7,258 bases of DNA from UMGS1124 sp045613165 (GTDB lineage Bacteria; Bacillota_I; Bacilli_A; RF39; UBA660), in NCBI GenBank assembly GCA_045613165.1, contig JAZLAK010000094.1, positions 1 through 7,258 of the forward strand, read 5' to 3'. This document shows positions 1-6,666 of the stretch, piece after piece. The position numbers and the translations under genes were made by a program. The notes under the pieces were generated by a model that ran no database searches, was not told where the DNA came from, and saw only the letters and a list, made by a program, of their open reading frames with translations. The number at the start of each line of letters is the position of its first letter. Position 1 is the first letter of the stretch.

Positions 1-162
1 GGGGGGTTAATAATTATATAATTTTTTTGTATGTAAATACGACAATATAAACACTAATCATACTCTAAAATTATACTAGAACTCATACTTCGTGTTATTT
101 AAAAATTAATTATGATAACATGAAACTATAGATAAAATAGGAAAGAGGAGTGAAATTAGTCT

Positions 163-2292
163 ATGAATAGAAGACAAAAAATAATAGTAAGTGTAACAGG
201 GATATTTTTAGTATTACTTTTACTAGTAGGATTAACATATGCATACTTCTTAACTAAGATAAATGGTAATGAAAATACTAAATCAATTTCTGTTAGTACT
301 GCTAACTTAGCGTTAGTATACGGAAATGGTAATGGAACAATAACAGCAGAGAAAATAGAACCAGGGACAACATTAGATACAAAAACATTTACTGTAAAAA
401 ACGAAGGTAATGACACAACAGATTACGTAGTAGTAATAGAAGATGTAAGTGTAACAAATGTAAGTACAGGAGCAACAACAACATTTGAATCAAATGACTT
501 CGTATATACATTAACATGTACAAGTGATGGTGAAGAATGTACTGGAGTAGATACTGAAACTACATTCCCAATAACAGGTGGAATAATGGTAGGAAATAGT
601 GTAGAAGTTGGAAAAACACATACTTATTCATTAACAGTAACATATAAAGAAACTGGTGTAGATCAATCTAATGATATGAATAAAACATTAACAGCAAAAG
701 TAAATATAGCAGATCCAAATGGATTTAATCCATACGTTGGAGATAAAACTACACTTGCATATAATATAATAAATAATGCAATCGCATTAACAAGTGAAGA
801 AAAAGATGCAGGATATGCAGAACTAAGAACAACACCATTAACAACACCAGCAGTAGAATCAACGATGACATATGCTGATAATGGTGCAGGAACAGAATCT
901 ACTAAGAATTATGGCTCAACAAAAACATTTACTGAAGCAAATGCTGCAAAATATTATATAACATATGGAGATACATATACATATACGACAAACTATACGA
1001 TAACAAATAAAGATGGTAGTGCATTAAAAGCAGTATTAGTATCAACAGGATATGAAACATTAAAAGGAAAATATATAGTAAGTACATCAGGAAGTACTAG
1101 TACAACAGCAGTATCAGGAAGTGGAAAAAGTTCAATATATTATGTAACAAATGCAACATCAACAACAATAGAATACATAACATTAAATGGAGGACTAGCA
1201 TCTAATGAAAAATATATAACATATGGAGATTCATATAAATTTGATGCAAGTACAGGAACATATACATTAAATAATGTAAAAACAGTAAAATATAGTGAAG
1301 GATATGAAACATTAGTAGGAAAGTATGTAGTGAGTACTTCGGGAGCAAACGCATCAATAGTAGATACTTCAACAAATTTATCTAGTATATATTTAGTAAC
1401 AGGAAATTCAACTGATACAAAAATGACATATAAAACAGTGACAAAGAAAACAACTGAGGATTCATATGGAAGTGCAGAAAATACATTATCAATGACACCA
1501 GACGAATATGGAACATCATATTATTATAGAGGTGCTGTAGAGAATAACTACTTAGAATTTAATAGTATGTGCTGGAGAATCGTGCGTATCGAAGGCGATG
1601 GTGCAATAAAAATAACATTAGCAGCACCAAAAGCATGTAGTGAAATAACAAGTAGTGATACAGGAACAGCATTTATAGGAATAGGAGAATATGGTTATAC
1701 AGAAGGGGATTATTATCGTTCTTTTGCGGACTATGAAAATAGTACTGGAAGAACAACAAGTATGAAATATAAATTCAATGAATGGTTTACAACAAATTTC
1801 ACAAGTGTATCAACTAAATTAAAGAAAACAACAGCATGTATAGGAGACACAACAACATTATATGACGCTAATGGAACTGTAACAACGTCAGCAACTGCAT
1901 ATTACTATAATACATACATAAGATTATATGGAAAAGGTGAGACAGCAAACGCAACATTAATGTGTAATGCAAGTGGTGGTAAGACAAGTGAAACACAAAT
2001 ATTCCCATTGACTGCAGATGAAGTAGTATTTGCAGGAGGAAAGGCAGGTTCAGACAATTATACTTATTATTTAAGAGATAACGCATCATCAAATTGGTGG
2101 TGGACTCTCTCTCCGTCTCGCATGGATTACTCTGATTATGTGTTTGTAGTTATGGGAAGTGGCAATTTGGATAGTGGTACTACTGCGGACTATAATGTTG
2201 GCGTCAATCTACGTCCTGTTGTTTCTCTAATATCTGGAACACAATTCGATAGTGGAGATGGAACAATTTCAAATCCTTACACAATAAAATAA
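163..2292 (+). CDS. Large secreted/surface protein with SipW-type signal, tandem repeats and C-terminal WTLSP/RPVVSL domain
   Basis: This 709-residue protein is almost certainly exported. Residues about 7-29 form a hydrophobic segment ending in TYAYF, which resembles the SipW-dependent signal peptides of TasA and camelysin. Residues about 38-183 are a Ser/Thr/Val-rich beta region (EPGTTLDTKTFTVKNEG) like TasA/CalY matrix proteins. Residues 263-428 hold two degenerate repeats. From about 453 a domain common in gut Bacillota surface proteins begins: YYYRGAVENNY, CWRIVRIEGDG (470-480), TADEVVFAGG (617-626), WWWTLSPS (645-652) and VNLRPVVSL (681-689). Six cysteines lie outside the signal and could form disulfides. 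There is no LPXTG sorting motif. The start is fixed by an in-frame TAG at 157-159 and by AGAGGAG at 144-150, with a rather long 12-nt spacer. The gene is monocistronic with its own terminator. Adhesion or ligand binding is plausible but not shown. Codon use changes sharply over the last 130 or so bases of the domain. Confidence 0.85.
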   Translation: MNRRQKIIVSVTGIFLVLLLLVGLTYAYFLTKINGNENTKSISVSTANLALVYGNGNGTITAEKIEPGTTLDTKTFTVKNEGNDTTDYVVVIEDVSVTNVSTGATTTFESNDFVYTLTCTSDGEECTGVDTETTFPITGGIMVGNSVEVGKTHTYSLTVTYKETGVDQSNDMNKTLTAKVNIADPNGFNPYVGDKTTLAYNIINNAIALTSEEKDAGYAELRTTPLTTPAVESTMTYADNGAGTESTKNYGSTKTFTEANAAKYYITYGDTYTYTTNYTITNKDGSALKAVLVSTGYETLKGKYIVSTSGSTSTTAVSGSGKSSIYYVTNATSTTIEYITLNGGLASNEKYITYGDSYKFDASTGTYTLNNVKTVKYSEGYETLVGKYVVSTSGANASIVDTSTNLSSIYLVTGNSTDTKMTYKTVTKKTTEDSYGSAENTLSMTPDEYGTSYYYRGAVENNYLEFNSMCWRIVRIEGDGAIKITLAAPKACSEITSSDTGTAFIGIGEYGYTEGDYYRSFADYENSTGRTTSMKYKFNEWFTTNFTSVSTKLKKTTACIGDTTTLYDANGTVTTSATAYYYNTYIRLYGKGETANATLMCNASGGKTSETQIFPLTADEVVFAGGKAGSDNYTYYLRDNASSNWWWTLSPSRMDYSDYVFVVMGSGNLDSGTTADYNVGVNLRPVVSLISGTQFDSGDGTISNPYTIK
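223..249 (+). other. SipW/TasA-type signal peptide end (putative cleavage region)
   Basis: These codons cover residues 21-29 of the surface protein, reading VGLTYAYFL. The Lys/Arg-rich N-terminus (NRRQK), a long aliphatic core and the T-Y-A-Y-F ending match the SipW-cognate class of signal sequences, where cleavage follows Ala just before an aromatic pair. No sipW-like peptidase is in the window, so dependence on SipW is an inference. The segment could instead stay uncleaved as a membrane anchor. Confidence 0.5.
949..1446 (+). repeat. Two degenerate tandem repeats (about 80 aa each) inside the surface protein
   Basis: Unit 1 covers residues 263-342 and unit 2 covers residues 350-428. Both run in the same order through (Y)ITYGD(T/S)Y, GYETL(K/V)GKY(I/V)VSTSG and SSIY(Y/L)VT, at an offset of 84-86 residues. 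The DNA is also similar: both copies start GGATATGAAACATTA (from 1048 and from 1300), with mostly scattered substitutions in the following 30 bases. This looks like an intragenic duplication that has since diverged, giving two stacked beta-rich stalk modules. The fold is not recognised. Confidence 0.75.
2095..2235 (+). other. Codon-anomalous C-terminal module; candidate hypervariable (DGR-type or recombined) region
   Basis: This stretch encodes residues 645-691, from WWWTLSPS to NLRPVVSLIS. It uses codons that are rare in the rest of the gene (CTC, CCG, CGC, GTG, GGC, GCG, GAC, GTC, CGT, CCT), while the flanks use almost only A- or T-ending codons such as ACA, GCA and TTA. Its layout is a Trp-rich start, a Tyr/Asp/Ser/Gly-rich middle and a conserved GV-x-x-RPVVSL end. 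That resembles C-type-lectin/formylglycine-enzyme-like folds whose C-terminus is the variable region of diversity-generating retroelements. Its length and C-terminal position also fit. No template repeat or reverse transcriptase is present here, so the mechanism is inferred; exchange with paralogous genes would explain it as well. Confidence 0.45.
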
Positions 2293-2297
2293 GATTT

Positions 2298-2330
2298 AAG
2301 TACTAAGGAACTAGTGCTTTTTTCTTTTTT
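2298..2330 (+). terminator. Rho-independent terminator after the surface-protein gene
   Basis: AGTACTA (2299-2305) pairs with TAGTGCT (2312-2318) through one T-G wobble around a six-base loop, with one further A-T pair at the base. A T-rich tract interrupted by a single C follows to 2330. It begins 6 bases after the stop codon and separates the surface-protein gene from the racemase operon. Confidence 0.8.
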
Positions 2331-2356
2331 ATTTTACATAATACTTTTACCATTTA

Positions 2357-2385
2357 TTGTAAATAATATAAATGAATGTTATAAT
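2357..2385 (+). promoter_or_regulatory. Extended -10 sigma-A promoter for the racemase-ligase-amidotransferase operon
   Basis: A -35 box TTGTAA (2357-2362) is followed by a 17-base spacer and a perfect -10 TATAAT (2380-2385), with the extended -10 TG at 2377-2378. Transcription should begin near 2391-2393, a few bases before the ribosome site. An upstream in-frame ATG at 2372 lies inside this promoter and would not be transcribed from it. Confidence 0.75.
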
Positions 2386-2394
2386 TTTATTAGT

Positions 2395-2402
2395 AAAAGA
2401 GG
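2395..2402 (+). promoter_or_regulatory. Ribosome binding site that fixes the racemase start at 2411
   Basis: AAAAGAGG lies 8 bases before the ATG at 2411. The alternative in-frame ATG at 2372 has no purine-rich site before it and sits between the -35 and -10 boxes. The protein from 2411 begins MYRKTYVEID, a normal alanine-racemase N-terminus. Confidence 0.8.
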
Positions 2403-2410
2403 TTAAAAAT

Positions 2411-3550
2411 ATGTATAGAAAAACTTACGTAGAAATAGATTGTGAAGCATTAGAGAATAACATTAAAGAGATTAAAGAAAAATATAATGATTATAAATAT
2501 TATATTGGTGTTGTTAAAAATAATGCTTATGGACATGGTATAGAATGCGTTAAATATATGATTAAAGGTGGTATAAATTATTTAGCAGTATCATCTTTAG
2601 AAGAAGCATTGAAATTAAGAAAGATTGAAAATGATATACCGATATTAGTTCTAGAACCAATACACTATGATGGTATAGAAGAAGCAGTTAAAAATAATTT
2701 GACTATTACTGTAGATAATGTAGACTATTTTAATAAATTACTAGAGAGTAATGTTAAAATTAAATTTCATTTAAAAGTAGATTCTGGAATGAATAGATTT
2801 GGTTTAAAAAATAAGAACGATATAAAATATATAGTTGATAATAGTAATGAAGACCTTTTCTTAGAGGGTTTATATACCCAATTATCTAAAGGAATAGGTA
2901 GTGAGTTTTTAAGAGAAAAATCTATATTTGAAGATTTAACTAGTTTAATAGATTTAAGTAGTATACCAATAGTACATATAGAACGTTCCTTAACTTTAGA
3001 ACAACATGAAAAATTACCATATGATAATGGTATTCGTTTGGGATTAGTAATGTATGGTTTTAATAAAAGAAAATATACTCCCTCTTGGAAAAGAAAATTA
3101 TATAATAAACTAACTTTTAAAAAAGATACATTTGTACCTTCTATATTAAATTTAAAAACGGTATTTAGATTTTATACTGAAGTATTAGAAATTAAAGATG
3201 TTGCATCTGGAGAAGTAGTAGGTTATGGAGATTTATTCGATACTAAAGAAAATATTAAAGTAGCAACAATGCCATATGGATTTGCAGACTTTTTATTCTT
3301 AAATACCAATTATGTTAACATTAACAATAAAAATTATAAAATCATCGCCAACTACATGGATGTTACTTCAGTAGCAATAGATGAAAGTGTTAAAGTAGGG
3401 GATACTGTAGAAATCTTTGGAGATAATATAAGTATAAGAAAAGCAAGTGAGTTAGCTGGTCAAAATGTATACAAACTTTTAACTAGTGTAACAAATAGAG
3501 TACCTCGTATTTATAAATATAAAGATGAAATAAAAGAAGTAGAATATTAG
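2411..3550 (+). CDS. alr: Divergent alanine racemase-fold PLP enzyme (amino-acid racemase)
   Basis: This 379-residue protein has the length and order of fold-type III alanine racemases, which interconvert L- and D-amino acids using PLP. The PLP lysine motif VVKNNAYGHG is present (Lys36), as are KVDSGMNRFG (Arg129), the His189 and Ser193 region, IRLGLVMYG (Arg209), GYGDLF, and RVPRIY near the C-terminus. Judged from memory against the Geobacillus enzyme, several active-site positions differ. The catalytic Tyr of GYADG is Phe291 (MPYGFADF), the His of the THF motif is Gln157, the Asn before the conserved Ser is Arg192, the GRxCMD motif is ANYMD (313-317), and the Tyr before RVPR is Asn362. It is therefore either a racemase for another amino acid or a weakened or repurposed homologue. 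It is the first gene of an operon with a D-Asp-ligase-like protein 10 bases downstream, so supplying a D-amino acid (perhaps D-Asp, D-Ser or D-Ala) to that ligase is the likely role. The start at 2411 is preferred over 2372. Confidence 0.8.
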   Translation: MYRKTYVEIDCEALENNIKEIKEKYNDYKYYIGVVKNNAYGHGIECVKYMIKGGINYLAVSSLEEALKLRKIENDIPILVLEPIHYDGIEEAVKNNLTITVDNVDYFNKLLESNVKIKFHLKVDSGMNRFGLKNKNDIKYIVDNSNEDLFLEGLYTQLSKGIGSEFLREKSIFEDLTSLIDLSSIPIVHIERSLTLEQHEKLPYDNGIRLGLVMYGFNKRKYTPSWKRKLYNKLTFKKDTFVPSILNLKTVFRFYTEVLEIKDVASGEVVGYGDLFDTKENIKVATMPYGFADFLFLNTNYVNINNKNYKIIANYMDVTSVAIDESVKVGDTVEIFGDNISIRKASELAGQNVYKLLTSVTNRVPRIYKYKDEIKEVEY

Positions 3551-3560
3551 GAGAAATTTT

Positions 3561-4793
3561 ATGAAAGATTTTAGAACATTAATTATAGGAAACGACATAA
3601 ATGCTTATTATTTAGCAAGATGTTATCATGAATTAACAGGTAAGAAAGCAGATTTAATAAGTCTGATAGTTCCAGGACAAAAAACTTTTGCATATACAAG
3701 ATATACAAAAATATTAAATATCAAGTATATAGAAAAATTATGGGATGAAAATATATTTTTGAATGCTTTAGAAGAATATTATAATGAACATAAAGATGAA
3801 AAAATATTACTTATTAGTAGTAATGAAACTTATGGAGAATATATTGCTAAAAATCAGAGTGTGTTGAAGAAAAAATTCTATTTTAGTTATCCAAGTGTTA
3901 AATTACAAAAAACTTTAATTATGAAAGAATTATTCTATAAAGAATATGCTGATAGTGTAATTGATTTACCTAAATCTATTTATTATGATTGCAGTAAAGA
4001 TGATGTAATAAACGAAGATATAATGTTTCCAGTTATAGTAAAACCCTCTAATGTTATTTTATTTAAACATATAACATTTAAAGATAAGAAAAAGATTTAT
4101 AGATTAAATACTATGGATGAATTAATGGAAGTTATTAAATGTTTTAAAGAAGGTGGATATGACGATACATTAATTATTCAAGAATATATTCCAGGTGATG
4201 ATAGTCATTTATTTGATGCAGTAGTATATTGCAATAAAAATAAACAAGTTAAATTAGTATCTTTTGCTCAAATAGGCTTACAAGAACATGCTCCTAGAAT
4301 GATTGGTAATGCAGCTGCATTAATTAATGGATATAGTGAATTTCCTGGTGTAACAGAACAAATAGGTAAAATAAAAGAATTTATGGAATCAATAGGGTAT
4401 CAAGGTTTTGCTGAATTTGATATGAAATATGATGAGAGAGATGGAAAATATAAAGTAATGGAAATAAACGCAAGACAAGGTAGATGTTCATATTATATTA
4501 CACCATGTGGATATAATCTAGTTGAAATACTAGCTAGAGATTTAATATTTAATGAAGAATTAGAATATGAAGTTATAGAAAAACAACAACTATTATGTTT
4601 TGTACCTAAATCAGTAGTAAAAAAATATATAACAAATGAAAAATTTAAAGAAAAAGTACTAAGTATGTGGGATGATAGAGTACATCCTTTAAGATATAAA
4701 AAAGATAATGGATTCTTAAGAAAACTACTGCTATTAAAGATAGCATGGAATTATATAAAAGAATACAAAGAAAACAACTGGGATTGGAATTGA
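3561..4793 (+). CDS. ATP-grasp carboxylate-amine ligase, D-aspartate ligase (Aslfm)-like
   Basis: This 410-residue protein resembles the D-aspartate ligase of Enterococcus faecium and lactic acid bacteria, which joins the beta-carboxylate of D-Asp to the epsilon-amine of Lys in the peptidoglycan precursor stem, in the cytoplasm. The N-terminus LIIGNDINAYYLARCYHE (residues 7-24) matches that family's opening. The ATP-grasp core follows: VIVKPSN with Lys161 as a nucleotide-binding lysine, QEYIPGDDS (207-215), AEFDMKYDERDGKY (from 284), and EINARQGR (301-308), whose Glu301 and Asn303 are probable Mg-ATP ligands. The basic tail with HPLRYKKDNGFLRK is also typical. Length is normal for the family. 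The ribosome site TAGGAGA overlaps the racemase stop codon, 7 bases before the ATG, which indicates one transcript and coupled translation. Only four bases separate it from the next gene. The exact D-amino acid cannot be read from the sequence; other amino-acid ligases of this ATP-grasp group are the alternative. Confidence 0.8.
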   Translation: MKDFRTLIIGNDINAYYLARCYHELTGKKADLISLIVPGQKTFAYTRYTKILNIKYIEKLWDENIFLNALEEYYNEHKDEKILLISSNETYGEYIAKNQSVLKKKFYFSYPSVKLQKTLIMKELFYKEYADSVIDLPKSIYYDCSKDDVINEDIMFPVIVKPSNVILFKHITFKDKKKIYRLNTMDELMEVIKCFKEGGYDDTLIIQEYIPGDDSHLFDAVVYCNKNKQVKLVSFAQIGLQEHAPRMIGNAAALINGYSEFPGVTEQIGKIKEFMESIGYQGFAEFDMKYDERDGKYKVMEINARQGRCSYYITPCGYNLVEILARDLIFNEELEYEVIEKQQLLCFVPKSVVKKYITNEKFKEKVLSMWDDRVHPLRYKKDNGFLRKLLLLKIAWNYIKEYKENNWDWN

Positions 4794-4797
4794 TAAT

Positions 4798-6639
4798 ATG
4801 TGTGGATTTTGTGGATTTAGTGATAAATTAAAAACAAATGAAAAGAAAAAAATTATAAAAAATATGGCTGATAGAATAATTCATAGAGGACCTGATAGTG
4901 ATGGATATTATGTAGATGATAAAATTGCAATGGGATTTAGAAGACTTTCTATCATTGATTTAAAAGGTGGAGATCAACCATTATATAACGAGGACAAAAG
5001 TGTAGTAGTTATGTTTAATGGTGAAATTTATAACTTTCAAGAATTAAGAAAAGTTTTAATAGATAAAGGTCATGATTTTAAAACTAATAGTGACACAGAG
5101 GTAATTGTGCACGGTTATGAAGAATATGGGACTAATATATTTAATAAATTAAGAGGTATGTTTGGTATCATAATATATGATAAAAATAAAGATATGTTTA
5201 TCGGAGCAAGAGATTATTTTGGGATAAAACCATTTTATTATTATAATGATAATGATAATGAATTATTTATGGTGGGTTCTGAAATAAAATCTTTCTTAAG
5301 CCATCCAAACTTTAAAAAAGAACTAAATGAGAGTGTTTTAAGTTTATATTTATCATATGGGACTAATCATATGGAGAGTACTTTCTTTAAATATACTAAG
5401 AAACTTAAACCAGGACATTTCTTAATATACAAAGATGGTAAAGTCGAAGTAAATGCATATCATAAATTAGCATATGAAAAAGAAGAAAATACTTATGAAT
5501 ATTATGAAAACTTAGTTAAAGAAACACTAGAATCCTCTATCGAATATCATCAAATAAGCGATGTGGAAGTTGGTTCTTATTTAAGCGGTGGGGTAGACTC
5601 TTCATACGTTGTTAGCCTTGCAAAACCTAATAAAACATTTACTGTAGGTTTTGAAGGTAAAGGGTTTAGCGAAATAGAATACGCAAAGAGTTTATCTGAA
5701 CATTTTAAAGTTAAACATTATGAAAAAGTAATAATTGGAGATGAATTTTTTGATATTTTACCTACAGTTCAATATCATTGTGATGAACCTAGTGCAAATG
5801 TTAGTACAGTTCCTTTATATTTCTTAAGTGGGTTAGCAAGAGAACAAGTTAAGGTTGTTTTATCAGGTGAAGGCGCAGATGAAATGTTTGGTGGATACAA
5901 CGAATACAATGTATCTCCAAATGAAAAAAAATATTTATCTTTACCATTAGGTTTAAGAAAAACAATAGCAACAATAATAAAACCATTACCTTATTTTAAA
6001 GGTAAAAATACTTTATTAAAGTATGGAAAAGATTTAAGTAATAGATATTATAATAAGACAGAAATGTTTTTACCTAACGAGGTTAAAGATGTATTAAACG
6101 AAGACTATATAACAAATTTAAGTCCATATGATTTATGTGAAACTCATCACGAAGAAGTAAAAAATCAAGATGATGTTTTAAGAAAAATGTATATAGATTT
6201 AAACTTTTGGTTACCAAATGATATTTTATTAAAAGCTGATAAAATGTCTATGGCAAATAGTGTAGAATTACGTGTACCATTCTTAGATAAAGAAGTATGG
6301 AATTTATCTAGAAAAATTCCTACAAAATACATGGTTAAAGATAATCAAACTAAATATATATTTAGACAAGTTGCTAATGAAGTCATCCCTGAAGAATGGG
6401 CTAAGAGAAAGAAACTTGGATTCCCAGTACCTTTTGGTAATTGGATAACTGAAGAGAAGTATTATAAAAAAGTTAAAGAAATGTTTAATAAAGATTTTGT
6501 TAATATTTTCTTTAAAAAAGACATTATAAATAAAATGTTAGATGATCATTACAATAACATATATAGAAATGGTAAAAAGATTTATACTATATATTCTTTC
6601 TTAATATGGTATGAAAGATTCTTTATAACTGAAAATTAA
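4798..6639 (+). CDS. asnB: Glutamine-dependent asparagine synthase-like amidotransferase (AsnB/AsnH family)
   Basis: This 613-residue two-domain enzyme activates a side-chain carboxylate with ATP and amidates it with ammonia from glutamine. The N-terminal class II glutaminase domain (about 2-190) is complete: Cys2 becomes the nucleophile after Met removal, with Arg49, Asn74 and Glu76 of FNGEIYN, Asp99 of SDTE, and IHRGPDSDG. The synthase domain has the PP-loop SGGVDSS (263-269), the SGEGADEMFGGY motif (356-367) and KADKMSMANSVELRVPFLD (479-497). The Cys2 requirement fixes the start at 4798. The ribosome site is weak (GGA at 4786-4788), and the four-base gap to the ligase gene suggests translational coupling. 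The family includes true asparagine synthetases and enzymes that amidate peptidoglycan: AsnH of Lactococcus and Lactobacillus acts on D-Asp in the bridge, and Bacillus AsnB acts on diaminopimelate. Next to a D-Asp-ligase-like gene, amidation of the attached D-Asp to D-Asn is the best inference; free L-Asn synthesis remains possible. Confidence 0.9.
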   Translation: MCGFCGFSDKLKTNEKKKIIKNMADRIIHRGPDSDGYYVDDKIAMGFRRLSIIDLKGGDQPLYNEDKSVVVMFNGEIYNFQELRKVLIDKGHDFKTNSDTEVIVHGYEEYGTNIFNKLRGMFGIIIYDKNKDMFIGARDYFGIKPFYYYNDNDNELFMVGSEIKSFLSHPNFKKELNESVLSLYLSYGTNHMESTFFKYTKKLKPGHFLIYKDGKVEVNAYHKLAYEKEENTYEYYENLVKETLESSIEYHQISDVEVGSYLSGGVDSSYVVSLAKPNKTFTVGFEGKGFSEIEYAKSLSEHFKVKHYEKVIIGDEFFDILPTVQYHCDEPSANVSTVPLYFLSGLAREQVKVVLSGEGADEMFGGYNEYNVSPNEKKYLSLPLGLRKTIATIIKPLPYFKGKNTLLKYGKDLSNRYYNKTEMFLPNEVKDVLNEDYITNLSPYDLCETHHEEVKNQDDVLRKMYIDLNFWLPNDILLKADKMSMANSVELRVPFLDKEVWNLSRKIPTKYMVKDNQTKYIFRQVANEVIPEEWAKRKKLGFPVPFGNWITEEKYYKKVKEMFNKDFVNIFFKKDIINKMLDDHYNNIYRNGKKIYTIYSFLIWYERFFITEN

Positions 6640-6666
6640 TATACGAAATTGTATATTAATTTTTTT
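6632..6666 (+). terminator. Rho-independent terminator of the three-gene operon
   Basis: ATTAATATAC (6635-6644) and GTATATTAAT (6651-6660) form a perfect 10-bp stem with loop GAAATT, extended at the base by A-T pairs, and are followed by TTTTTT (6661-6666). The stop codon of the amidotransferase gene (6637-6639) is inside the 5' arm. The stem is very AT-rich, so it may be leaky. Confidence 0.75.

Noticed and set aside
1..6. Run of six G bases at the window start in otherwise AT-rich DNA
   Set aside because: Striking by composition, but it touches the window edge and nothing around it supports a function; it may be the tail of an upstream element or an assembly edge.
12..23. AATTATATAATT palindrome followed by seven T, also containing TATAAT (17-22)
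   Set aside because: It is simple AT-rich sequence with no hairpin loop or G/C pairs, so it is not a credible terminator or operator; the -35 region would lie at or beyond the edge, so it cannot be called a promoter.
111..138. Possible -10 boxes TATGAT (111-116) and TAAAAT (133-138) for the surface-protein gene
   Set aside because: No acceptable -35 box at a suitable spacing for either; the gene's promoter cannot be placed with confidence.
156..416. Minus-strand open frame of 86 codons opposite the start of the surface-protein gene
   Set aside because: It is fully antisense to a strong coding frame with signal peptide and ribosome site, and shows no family motif.
1868..2092. Minus-strand open frame of 74 codons, Leu/His-rich
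   Set aside because: It is a shadow of the A/T-ending codons of the surface-protein gene; the plus-strand frame carries the conserved TADEV..AGG motif.
4791..4796. TGA followed directly by TAA at the end of the ligase gene, as might occur under genetic code 4
   Set aside because: All tryptophans in the window use TGG and no gene needs an in-frame TGA read as Trp, so the standard bacterial code is sufficient.
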